From Cytophagales bacterium (GTDB taxonomy: Bacteria; Bacteroidota; Bacteroidia; Cytophagales; Cyclobacteriaceae), in NCBI GenBank assembly GCA_022360015.1, contig JAKSDQ010000153.1, positions 163,824 through 227,823 of the forward strand: 64,000 bases of DNA, in the 5' to 3' direction. Position numbers and translations under genes: made by a program. Below the pieces are notes generated by a model. It ran no database searches, was not told the origin of the DNA, and saw only the letters and a program-made list of their open reading frames with translations. How positions within the stretch are numbered: position 1 is the first letter of the stretch; each line of letters starts with the position of its first letter. Positions 27,243 through 35,524 of this stretch are shown here, in pieces.

Positions 27243-28562
27243 TTAATAGTGACATTTGGAGCATTCCAGCCCTCCAATGTCTTTCACCTTTAACTGTTCT
27301 TTATTGCTGGCTTCATGTAATTCCACCAACTGGTCATAATATTTGTTTCCTACTGTTTTTATCTCTGTTTGCCTGTGGCAATCGATACACCACCCCATGG
27401 TAAGGTTCGAGTGTTGTTTAACTACAACCATTTCCTGTATTTCACCGTGGCAGGTCTGGCATTCTATACCACCGACATTTACATGCTGGGCATGATTAAA
27501 ATATGCCAGGTCAGGCAGGTTATGGATCCGAATCCACTCGATTGGTTTTTGATTAGGACCATAGGTCTGGGTGGTTTTATCGTAGTCAAGTGCCTCGTAT
27601 ATCTTGGCGATTTCAGATGACTCGGTCAGTATTTGCCCATGACAATTCATGCATATGTTGGCCGAAGGAATATTAGCATTTTTACTTTTCATTACCCCGG
27701 TATGACAGTAGTTACAATCGATTTCATACTCGCCGGCATGCAAAGCATGTGAAAAAGCAATGGGCTGGGTGGGTTCGTAATTTTGCTGGACCCCTATATT
27801 ATATAGTCCGTCTATAACCGATTTAAAGGCAATGGCAGCAAATAAAAACACCAGCACACCTAAGAACCCTGAGCTGGTAAAAAACTTCCCGAATTCCAAC
27901 TTCTGACCAAGCAATTCCTGGTCAACTTCATCCAATTGTTTTTTCTCCTTCAGATATCTGGTTAAAACTGAAATGATCAGCACCAAAACCCCCAGGATAA
28001 TTACTAAGACTACCAGTAAACCTACCAGTATTGCTGTCAGGTACTGGGAAGGAATTCCTCCTTCGCCAGCCGTTCCGGCACTGGGTGCACCTGCATCTTC
28101 GCCAGCGGCGACGGCAGGTGTGGCAGGATTCTCTGTGGCATCTTTGACATAGGCTATTATATTAATAATCTCTTCATCAGACAAATAATCAAAATTATTC
28201 ATCTGCGTCTTGTTATATTCATTGTATAAAGCCACCGCATAGGGGTCACCGCTGGCGATTACCCTTTGGGAATTTTTCACAAAGGCTATGATCCAGGGCA
28301 AATCCCTTCTTTCATAAACATTCATTAAAGCAGGCCCTACCACTTTTCTATCTACTGCATGACATACTGTACACAATTCCTGAAATAAGGCCTTTCCTGC
28401 AGCAATGGATTCTTCATCAGTAGGTATTTCACCGGAGGCGGCAGCATCCTGCGAGATCGCAGACTGAAAAATGAAAATGGATAGTACCAGTGTAAAAAAT
28501 AGCTTTAAAGCTTTTGGGTGCAACAATCTCCTCATATGATCGTTAATTTTTTTCTCGGCCAT
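27243..28562 (-). CDS. actA: alternative complex III multiheme cytochrome c ActA with extra monoheme domain
   Basis: A 439-residue membrane cytochrome with six CxxCH heme sites. A class I monoheme domain holds CTVCH (64-68). After an Ala/Pro/Gly linker and two helices (about 174-200 and 231-250) comes the pentaheme domain with CNYCH (283-287), CMNCH (304-308), CQTCH (368-372), CIDCH (392-396) and CSKCH (434-438), the last ending one residue before the C-terminus. ActA of alternative complex III is a pentaheme protein, so the N-terminal heme domain is additional. First gene of the act-cox operon; the promoter at 28593-28623 gives a leader of about 26 bases to the ATG at 28562. Confidence 0.94.
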   Translation of the reverse strand: MAEKKINDHMRRLLHPKALKLFFTLVLSIFIFQSAISQDAAASGEIPTDEESIAAGKALFQELCTVCHAVDRKVVGPALMNVYERRDLPWIIAFVKNSQRVIASGDPYAVALYNEYNKTQMNNFDYLSDEEIINIIAYVKDATENPATPAVAAGEDAGAPSAGTAGEGGIPSQYLTAILVGLLVVLVIILGVLVLIISVLTRYLKEKKQLDEVDQELLGQKLEFGKFFTSSGFLGVLVFLFAAIAFKSVIDGLYNIGVQQNYEPTQPIAFSHALHAGEYEIDCNYCHTGVMKSKNANIPSANICMNCHGQILTESSEIAKIYEALDYDKTTQTYGPNQKPIEWIRIHNLPDLAYFNHAQHVNVGGIECQTCHGEIQEMVVVKQHSNLTMGWCIDCHRQTEIKTVGNKYYDQLVELHEASNKEQLKVKDIGGLECSKCHY

Positions 28563-28592
28563 ACTGTTTAGTAAGCGTTTTTAAGATCGATG

Positions 28593-28623
28593 CAAATGTA
28601 CTATGCGATCTTTTTTTTTCAAA
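28593..28623 (-). promoter_or_regulatory. Bacteroidota-type promoter of the act-cox operon
   Basis: On the minus strand, TTTG (28623-28620) is followed by a 19-base spacer and TACATTTG (28600-28593). This matches the -33 TTTG and -7 TAnnTTTG consensus of the Bacteroidota primary sigma factor with its usual spacing. It lies about 30 bases before the actA ATG. Confidence 0.72.
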
Positions 28624-29143
28624 TTTATTCCTAGCACATTTTCAACAAAAAACATACATTAGACCGGTATCGATTTATTATTTAACAAGCTGATTATCAA
28701 GATATTTAGATATTATTGTGATAGAGAGGTGTGCTATTTAGAATAATTATAAATTATCTGGTGATATGGGGCCTTTCCACCCCCGGCAGGAATCGCATAT
28801 TTTCAATTATTCATTCGCCGAATATTCTCCTTCCTATGTTCCTATAACCGGAGCCACCACTGAATTGAAGGCATGCTCAAAGGCGCCATTGGAAATTGAC
28901 AGTTAACAATGGACAATTGACAATTATTTTAGGGGATACACCTTTGGGCCCGCGATTATGAAATCATTGCATCCTCTGATTGTTAAGGGTTATCGGACAG
29001 GGGAAGTGGCTTGGTTGTACCTTTCAGCTCGATGAGGGGAGAGGGATCAGGTGTAAGAATTTTGTTGAAAACGTTGTGGGACAGCCACGAGATGCTTGCG
29101 GCATACTTTGAAAACCGAATGGGGAACCTGTAACCCGGGACCC
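28624..29143. other. gene-free stretch upstream of the act-cox operon
   Basis: No ORF here has coding character on either strand. The only structure I see is a simple direct repeat of TTGACA(A/G)TT-like words at 28893-28927 (ATTGACAGTTAACAATGGACAATTGACAATT), a kind of motif that decorates intergenic DNA in many Bacteroidota. The left edge holds the promoter listed separately. Confidence 0.5.
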
Positions 29144-29914
29144 TCAAATATCCCAATCATTATTCAACTGACCTATGGCATGGTGGGCTGTCATATCAAA
29201 CTGACAAGGCACGACAGAAATGTAATTATTAGCAATAGCCCATTCGTCGTTATCTTCGCCCTTGTCGAAATTCACAAAGTTACCTGCCAACCAGAAGTAG
29301 CTGCGCCCGTAGGGATCGAGGCGTTGGTCAAACTCTTCCTGCCATTTGGCCCTGGCCTGCCTGCAGATTTTAATGCCTTTTATCCTTTCATTTCTTTTGG
29401 GAGGGAAATTAACATTCAAGGCCGTGTTTTTTGGCATACCGTTACGCAGTGCCTGCTCGGCAATTTTGTAAACATAGTCGGTGACATGGGAAAAGTCTGC
29501 TTTGGAGGAATAATCACAAAGTGAAAAGCCAATGGAGGGCATATCTTCAATAGCTGCTTCAATAGCGGCCGACATAGTGCCTGAGTATAGGACACTGATC
29601 GAAGTGTTGCCTCCGTGGTTGATACCACTTACCACCAGATCGGGTTTCTTGTCTTTTAAAATCTGGTGTTTAGCCAGCTTGACACAATCCGCAGGGGTAC
29701 CCGAACACTTATAAGACCTGGCTACCTTGAAAATATCGACTTCATCCAGTCTCAATGTATTGCCTATGGTAATGGCGTGTCCCATACCGGACTGGGGGCT
29801 GTCGGGAGCAACTACCACTACTTCTCCCAGTTCGCACATTACATCTACCAATGTCCTTATCCCATGCGAGGTAATACCATCGTCGTTAGAAACTAAAATC
29901 AAAGGTTTGGTCAT
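29144..29914 (-). CDS. surE: 5'/3'-nucleotidase SurE
   Basis: A 256-residue metal-dependent phosphatase acting on nucleoside monophosphates. The metal site motif is ILVSNDDGITSHG (6-18, Asp11-Asp12), with SPQSGMG, the SGINHGGNTSISVLYSGTMSAAIEA block and NVNFP. Length and motifs match the family. It stands alone between a gene-free stretch and a hypothetical secreted protein gene 51 bases upstream on the same strand. Confidence 0.95.
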   Translation of the reverse strand: MTKPLILVSNDDGITSHGIRTLVDVMCELGEVVVVAPDSPQSGMGHAITIGNTLRLDEVDIFKVARSYKCSGTPADCVKLAKHQILKDKKPDLVVSGINHGGNTSISVLYSGTMSAAIEAAIEDMPSIGFSLCDYSSKADFSHVTDYVYKIAEQALRNGMPKNTALNVNFPPKRNERIKGIKICRQARAKWQEEFDQRLDPYGRSYFWLAGNFVNFDKGEDNDEWAIANNYISVVPCQFDMTAHHAIGQLNNDWDI

Positions 29915-29965
29915 AGTTCGGGTTACTTAATTTTTTGGCATAGGTAATCAAACCTGAGCAAGAAA

Positions 29966-30583
29966 TCAAGCATCCAGCAAAGAATTGTAATAAGCGGTAA
30001 TTCGTACCAAATCACCGCGTTTGTCATATTTCAAATTGTTGTTTTTCATGAATTGCTTTACCTCCGGGGATTTTTTCTTCATGATAGTAAGCAAATCTTT
30101 CTTTTTCAGATAGTACTGGGTTATTCTACCTTCTTTGGAAACAAAGTAGTAATTGTATGACAATTTAAAGGTGCTGTAAATATTACGCCCGCCATAGGGA
30201 TTAAACTGTGGTACCGTTTCAGTGGAGATATATTCCCGGCATAGCAGGGTCAGATGGCCTTCGTACAAAACCTCAAACAAAATCGGAACTTTGTAATTAC
30301 CCGAGGTTTCATAAGGAAGTGCGTAAAAATACCGGTAATCTTCAAAGTACTCGTCAAAAATTTCAAAATAAAGTATTTTCCTCGCCCCATAGGTATAAAT
30401 ACCACCGGCATAGTCGATTTGTATCAGATCGTTGTCCAGATCATACTTTACCCTTCCCCTCAAAGTATCCTCATCAATGGTAATCAGTTTTCCTTCGTGC
30501 CATATATCTGACGGAAATGTCTGCGCCCGGAGCGCCGCATCGGTGATACATACGATCAGTAAAACAAAAATAAAATTTTTCAT
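29966..30583 (-). CDS. hypothetical secreted protein
   Basis: A 205-residue protein with a clear signal peptide (MKNFIFVLLIVCITDAALRA, cleavage after about 20). The rest is soluble and tyrosine-rich, with many predicted strands (RVKYDLDNDLIQIDYAGG, ILYFEIFDEYFEDYRYFYALPYE) and a basic C-terminal part. I do not recognise a family; proteins of this size and style are common and uncharacterised in Bacteroidota. It lies 21 bases after ribBA and 51 before surE on one strand, so it may be cotranscribed with them. Confidence 0.72.
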   Translation of the reverse strand: MKNFIFVLLIVCITDAALRAQTFPSDIWHEGKLITIDEDTLRGRVKYDLDNDLIQIDYAGGIYTYGARKILYFEIFDEYFEDYRYFYALPYETSGNYKVPILFEVLYEGHLTLLCREYISTETVPQFNPYGGRNIYSTFKLSYNYYFVSKEGRITQYYLKKKDLLTIMKKKSPEVKQFMKNNNLKYDKRGDLVRITAYYNSLLDA

Positions 30584-30604
30584 ACGCTCCCCTGGTTAAT
30601 CCAT

Positions 30605-31822
30605 CTATTTTTTCAAAATCTTATGCCCCATTTTGTCCCTTTTAGTTTTAAGATACTTTTCATTATGCTCATTGGGCTCGATCTCAATGGGAATATTATC
30701 CACAATTTCCAGGCCGTAACCTATTAATCCTGCTCTTTTTTTAGGATTATTGGAAATAAGCTTCAGTTTACTTACGCCCAAATCCCTCAATATCTGTGCG
30801 CCTACACCATAGTCACGGTTATCCATGTCAAAGCCTAATTCAATATTAGCCTGCACCGTGTCCATCCCTTCTTCCTGCAATTTATAGGCCTTCAACTTAT
30901 TTATTAAACCAATTCCCCTTCCTTCCTGGTTCATATAAAGCACAACTCCCTTGCCATTTTCATGCACCATTTTCAAGGCTTTGTGTAACTGATTGCCACA
31001 GTCGCAACGAAAAGAGGCAAAAATATCACCTGTCACACAGGAAGAGTGTACCCTTATCATCACAGGCTCATCTTTTTCCCATTTACCTTTTACTAACGCT
31101 AAATGGGTATCTCCGGTATTTGTCTGTGTGTAGGCTACAAGATGAAAGTCACCGTACAAGGTCGGCATGTTTACTTCAACCTCCCGCCTGATGAGACTTT
31201 CTTTTTTCAGACGGTAGGCGATCAAATCCTTGATGGTAACCAATTTAAGATTAAACCTGTCAGCCACCTTCCTTAAATCCGGCAAGCGCGCCATACTACC
31301 GTCCTCGTTCATAATTTCCACCAGGACCCCTGCCGGCTGAAAGCCTGCCAGCCTGGCAAAATCAATGGCTGCCTCTGTATGTCCGGTTCTGCGTAATACC
31401 CCACCGGATTTGGCTTTAAGTGGAAAAATGTGGCCTGGTCTGCCCAGATCCTCCGGTCTTGTATTTGGGTTTACAAGGGCTCTGATGGTTTTGGCCCTGT
31501 CACTTGCTGAGATTCCGGTTGTACAACCATGGCCTATAAGATCTATTGAAACGGTGAAAGGCGTCTCGTGCAGGGCGGTATTGTTACCGACCATTAATTC
31601 CAGTCCCAGTTCTTCACAGCGGTCTTCAACTACCGGGGCACAGATCAAACCTCTGCCATGGGTAGCCATAAAATTGACAATTTCGGGTGTAATGCATTCA
31701 GCAGCACAAATAAAGTCGCCTTCATTTTCCCTGTTTTCATCATCCACCACAATAATAACCTCTTCCCTTTTTATAGCCTCGATGGCTGCTTCAATGGTAT
31801 CAAGTTTAATGTCGCTATTCAT
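30605..31822 (-). CDS. ribBA: bifunctional DHBP synthase / GTP cyclohydrolase II
   Basis: A 405-residue enzyme with both entry reactions of riboflavin synthesis. The N-terminal DHBP synthase has [17 protein letters not shown] (about 26-42) and [12 protein letters not shown]. The C-terminal cyclohydrolase II has the zinc motif [19 protein letters not shown] and the GTP-binding [10 protein letters not shown]. The frame allows an ATG at 31837, but a TAnnTTTG-like -7 element (minus strand, 31860-31853) would leave almost no leader, so the ATG at 31822 (MNSDIKLD) is chosen. No FMN riboswitch is seen upstream. Confidence 0.94.
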   Translation of the reverse strand: MNSDIKLDTIEAAIEAIKREEVIIVVDDENRENEGDFICAAECITPEIVNFMATHGRGLICAPVVEDRCEELGLELMVGNNTALHETPFTVSIDLIGHGCTTGISASDRAKTIRALVNPNTRPEDLGRPGHIFPLKAKSGGVLRRTGHTEAAIDFARLAGFQPAGVLVEIMNEDGSMARLPDLRKVADRFNLKLVTIKDLIAYRLKKESLIRREVEVNMPTLYGDFHLVAYTQTNTGDTHLALVKGKWEKDEPVMIRVHSSCVTGDIFASFRCDCGNQLHKALKMVHENGKGVVLYMNQEGRGIGLINKLKAYKLQEEGMDTVQANIELGFDMDNRDYGVGAQILRDLGVSKLKLISNNPKKRAGLIGYGLEIVDNIPIEIEPNEHNEKYLKTKRDKMGHKILKK

Positions 31823-31945
31823 ATTTATTTCTGGCATTCATCCAAAACAATGCAAATTTAATAGGATTAAGTCAGTATTTAAGGTAAATAGCCAGGAAAC
31901 ATCATGAATTTGGGTCAATGTCCTTAAAATACGGTGAAATCAAGC

Positions 31946-33874
31946 TTATCTTGCCACTACATTGCCAAGTACATGGGCGATTTCCATTTCCATTTTCTTG
32001 TAGGATGAGATGATTTTCAGCAAGGATTCCTGTTGATCCTCGTCTTGTTCCTGTTTCAAGCGTTCCATATGACCGTCGATTATCTTTTGAATAACCCTCA
32101 TTTTAAGCCTGTGAATGTTGGTGTAAATCACGTTGTCAATGATTTCCGACTCCCTTGGAACATGGATTTTATACATTTCATGCCAGTTTTCGCTAATATC
32201 GTACTTTTCAGTGGTAAGGCTTATGACTTCTTGTTTGATTTCTTCAGATCCATGGTGCAAAAAGTAATCCGCATCGATCCACAATCCCTTTTTCAGGTTA
32301 TCTTTTATCGAGTTAAGGATATCGGCGTAAACAGGGGTCTTAAAATCGATTTCCTCCAGCTCCTGAAGCATGTATTCACTTAACTTTATGTTTTCGTCTA
32401 CCTCCTTTATACCGTAAGTCAATAAAATCCTGACACTTTCCTTTTCCTGCCATATCAACGGGTCCAACTCGGCAAAGGCCGCCTGCTCTTCCTGCTCATG
32501 GAGGAGCCGCTCCGGCAAAATCTCTGTTTCCACCTTCGTGGCTGACTTTTCCTTCGGCCGCTCGCGATGTTTACGAATCAGAATCTTATTTTGCTCGGCA
32601 ATAAGGATAGATTCGTCAATATCCAGCAGTTTGCTACTTTCCTGGATGTAAACTGTCCGCTGGATGGGATCAGGAATTTTGGAAATGCTTTCCACAATAT
32701 TGCGGATGGTCTCTGCCTTCCTGACCGGGTCTTTCGCTCCGTCTTTGGCAAATTCGGAAATCTTGAACCTGATGAAATCCTGTGATTGGCTTTGAAGATA
32801 TTCCTGAAAACGCGTGCTCCCGGATTTACTGGCATAACTGTCGGGATCTTCGCCATCAGGGAAAACCACGACCTTTACATTCATGCCGCTTTCCAGGATC
32901 ATGTCCACCCCTCTCAAAGAAGCCCTCAGACCTGCCGCATCACCATCGAACAGCACCGTAATATTCTTTGTATACCTGCTGATCAGTTTGATTTGTTCGT
33001 CGGTCAGCGAGGTGCCTGATGAAGCAACAACATTTTTCACCCCGGCCATGTGCATCGAAATAACATCTGTATAACCTTCTACCAGATAGCAGTTATCAGC
33101 ACTTCGAATGGCCTGCCTGGCCTGATGAATGCCATACAATACCTTGCTTTTGTGGTAAATCTCCGTTTCGGGGCTGTTGATGTATTTGGGTTGCTTTTTG
33201 TCAGCCACCAATATACGGGCACCAAAGGCTATAGGCTTGCCGGTTATGTTGTGGATAGGAAAAATCACCCTTCCCCTGAAGCGGTCATAGCTTCTGTCTT
33301 CATTGGTTATGATCAAACCCGCTTTTTCGAGAATTTCTTTTTGGTAACCTTTCTTGAGCGCCGCTTTCATCAATCCGTCCCATAGATTAAGGCTGTAGCC
33401 CAGGTCAAATTCCCTGATAACCTGGTCGGTAAAGCCCCTTTCTTTGAAGTAGGCCAGCCCTATGGATTGGCCGTCGGCATGGTTCCAAAGCAGGTCCTTG
33501 AAATATTCATTAGCAAAACTCAGCGCAATGTACAGGCTCTCCCGTTCATTTTGCCGGGCAATTTCTTCATCGGTTTGTTCTTCCTCCTTGATCTCAATGC
33601 CATATTTTTTGGCCAGATATTTAATGGTTTCCAGGTAGGAAAGTCCCTCCAGTTCCATAATAAAAGCAATGGCATCACCCCCCTTGCCTGAGCTGAAATC
33701 CTTGAAAATCCCTTTGGCAGGAGAAACATAAAAGGAAGGTGTCTTTTCATCGGTGAACGGGCTCAGGGCCCGGTAACTCTGACCGACCTTTTTTAAGGTG
33801 AGAAAGTCATCCAATACTTCCACAATATCCACACGGGCCTTGACCTGATCAATGATGTCTTGTCTGATTTTCAA
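31946..33874 (-). CDS. dnaG: DNA primase without zinc ligands
   Basis: A 642-residue primase. The N-terminal domain aligns with the CHC2 zinc finger (ALSPFTDEKTPSFYVSPAKG and IFKDFSSGKGGDAIAF), but the ligands Cys, His, Cys, Cys are Ser38, Thr41, Asp59 and Ser62. The RNA polymerase domain and TOPRIM are intact: FRGRVIFPIHNITGKPIAFGAR, LVEGYTDVISMHMAG, SSGTSLT and DGDAAGLRA. The C-terminal helicase-binding part (about 430-642) is helical and divergent. Divergent from mrp, with a TAACTTTG -7-like element at 33904-33897. Essential gene, so the zinc-less form must work. Confidence 0.93.
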   Translation of the reverse strand: MKIRQDIIDQVKARVDIVEVLDDFLTLKKVGQSYRALSPFTDEKTPSFYVSPAKGIFKDFSSGKGGDAIAFIMELEGLSYLETIKYLAKKYGIEIKEEEQTDEEIARQNERESLYIALSFANEYFKDLLWNHADGQSIGLAYFKERGFTDQVIREFDLGYSLNLWDGLMKAALKKGYQKEILEKAGLIITNEDRSYDRFRGRVIFPIHNITGKPIAFGARILVADKKQPKYINSPETEIYHKSKVLYGIHQARQAIRSADNCYLVEGYTDVISMHMAGVKNVVASSGTSLTDEQIKLISRYTKNITVLFDGDAAGLRASLRGVDMILESGMNVKVVVFPDGEDPDSYASKSGSTRFQEYLQSQSQDFIRFKISEFAKDGAKDPVRKAETIRNIVESISKIPDPIQRTVYIQESSKLLDIDESILIAEQNKILIRKHRERPKEKSATKVETEILPERLLHEQEEQAAFAELDPLIWQEKESVRILLTYGIKEVDENIKLSEYMLQELEEIDFKTPVYADILNSIKDNLKKGLWIDADYFLHHGSEEIKQEVISLTTEKYDISENWHEMYKIHVPRESEIIDNVIYTNIHRLKMRVIQKIIDGHMERLKQEQDEDQQESLLKIISSYKKMEMEIAHVLGNVVAR

Positions 33875-34051
33875 TTTACCGGGGTTAACAATTTTTCAAA
33901 GTTAATGAATAATGGTCATTGGCGACGATGCTGTCTTTGTAAAAAACAAATTTATCTTACCTACCCAACTTATTTTATATCTCTTTTGTTAATAAAATAA
34001 ACGTAAGTAGGTAAATTGCAGGAAACAAATAAAAACAATTAAAACACAAAC

Positions 34052-35149
34052 ATGTCTGTAACCAAAGAAGCGGTATTGAAGGCGTTGGGAACGGTAGAAG
34101 ATCCTGACTTAAAAAAAGACCTGGTCAGCCTGAACATGATTCGGGATTTGGAAGTGAGCGACCATAAAATTTCATTTACAGTGGTGCTGACCACCCCGGC
34201 TTGTCCGCTGAAAGAAATGATCAGGAAAGACTGTCTGGAGGCGGTGGGTAAAATTGCCGGCGAGGACTTTCCCCTTGAGATAAATATGACTTCCGATGTT
34301 ACCAGTACCCGGCTGAACAATGCCCCTTTGCTACCGGAAGTGAAGAATATCATTGCTGTGGCCTCTGGCAAAGGAGGCGTAGGAAAATCTACGGTTACTT
34401 CCAATCTGGCGGTGGCTCTGGCCAAAACCGGTGCCTCGGTCGGAGTTATTGATGCCGATATATTCGGTCCCTCCCAGCCCACGATGTTTAATTGCGAACA
34501 TGAGCAGCCCGGTATCTTAAAAAAAGGCGAAAAAAACCTGATTGTTCCCATAGAACAATATGGTGTAAAAATCATATCGATCGGATTTCTAACGCCATCA
34601 GACAATGCGGTGGTCTGGAGGGGGCCTATGGCCAGTTCGGCCCTGAAACAGTTTATCGGAGATGCAGACTGGGGGCCGTTGGATTATCTGTTGATAGACC
34701 TGCCCCCCGGCACCAGCGATATACATCTTACGCTGGTACAAACGGTGCCTGTCACCGGTGCCATTATTGTTACCACACCTCAAAAGGTAGCACTGGCTGA
34801 TGCCGTCAAGGGGCTCGCTATGTTTAAACAGCCTCAAATTAATGTCCCGGTCCTGGGAGTTGTCGAAAATATGGCGTATTTTACACCTGGGGAATTACCT
34901 GACAACAAGTATTACATTTTTGGTCAGGAGGGAGGCAAAAAGCTGGCAGAGAAGTTTAAGGTACCATTGTTAGGACAGATTCCTATCGTCCAAAGCATTC
35001 GGGAAAGTGGGGATAATGGCTACCCGGCTGTATTAAAAGAAGGTATTACTGCTGAATCATTTAAAAAACTGGCGCAGTCGCTTGCACAGCAGGTTGCCAT
35101 CAGAAATTCATCCATGCAAAAGACAAAAAAAGTAGAAGTAAATATTTAG
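34052..35149 (+). CDS. mrp: Mrp/ApbC family iron-sulfur cluster carrier ATPase
   Basis: A 365-residue protein with an N-terminal MIP18 (DUF59) domain (about 5-80, with TTPACPLK) and a SIMIBI-class ATPase. The deviant Walker A is GKGGVGKST (106-114) and LIDLPPGTSDIHLT follows. The CxxC pair that many Mrp proteins use to bridge an Fe-S cluster near ENMxYF is absent; the segment reads ENMAYFTPGELPDNKYYIFG. That form is usual in this phylum as far as I recall. It is followed three bases later by a NifU-like gene, so the pair probably forms an Fe-S delivery operon. Confidence 0.92.
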   Translation: MSVTKEAVLKALGTVEDPDLKKDLVSLNMIRDLEVSDHKISFTVVLTTPACPLKEMIRKDCLEAVGKIAGEDFPLEINMTSDVTSTRLNNAPLLPEVKNIIAVASGKGGVGKSTVTSNLAVALAKTGASVGVIDADIFGPSQPTMFNCEHEQPGILKKGEKNLIVPIEQYGVKIISIGFLTPSDNAVVWRGPMASSALKQFIGDADWGPLDYLLIDLPPGTSDIHLTLVQTVPVTGAIIVTTPQKVALADAVKGLAMFKQPQINVPVLGVVENMAYFTPGELPDNKYYIFGQEGGKKLAEKFKVPLLGQIPIVQSIRESGDNGYPAVLKEGITAESFKKLAQSLAQQVAIRNSSMQKTKKVEVNI

Positions 35150-35152
35150 ATT

Positions 35153-35455
35153 ATGAAAGATGAGACGGTGATGAAAGATGATCTGATGGAAAGGGTTGAA
35201 AAAGCGCTTGATAACATCCGCCCGTACCTGGAAACAGATGGAGGAGATGTCAGGATTCTGGAGATCAGCAATAATGTGGTGAAGCTGGAGTTACTGGGGG
35301 CGTGTGGCAATTGCCCGATGTCAACCATGACATTGCAGGCCGGTGTTGAAGAATCAATCAAAAGATCCGTACCCGAAATTGTTGCTGTGGAAGCGATAAA
35401 TATTACCCATCCCAACGACCCTAATGCCAAATTACCTGATAATTTAATGTCCTGA
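35153..35455 (+). CDS. NifU C-terminal-like Fe-S scaffold protein
   Basis: A 100-residue protein consisting of the NifU/NfuA C-terminal domain: VEKALDNIRPYLETDGGDVRI (15-35) and the cluster-binding LLGACGNCPMSTMTLQ with Cys51 and Cys54. Such proteins hold a 4Fe-4S cluster between two subunits and pass it to targets. The gene begins three bases after mrp, which supports joint work in Fe-S maturation. The cluster-rich respiratory genes in the same window are plausible clients; that link is inference. Confidence 0.93.
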   Translation: MKDETVMKDDLMERVEKALDNIRPYLETDGGDVRILEISNNVVKLELLGACGNCPMSTMTLQAGVEESIKRSVPEIVAVEAINITHPNDPNAKLPDNLMS

Positions 35456-35524
35456 TCAGACTAATTCAGGGGTCAAAAACCAGGCTGAACCTTTTATACA
35501 AAATAGTTGTATAGTTATCATCCT

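Noticed and set aside
24020..28562. Formate dehydrogenase or nitrate reductase operon
   Set aside because: The molybdopterin-like and NrfD-like genes occur with DUF3341, monoheme and multiheme cytochromes in the order of alternative complex III, directly before oxidase genes.
28893..28930. CRISPR-like or iteron repeat
   Set aside because: The TTGACAATT words are few, unevenly spaced and without spacers of constant length.
34501..34560. Partition (ParA) protein and nearby replication origin
   Set aside because: The deviant Walker A ATPase has a DUF59 domain and a NifU-like neighbour, which identifies Mrp; no ParB or parS-like sites are seen.
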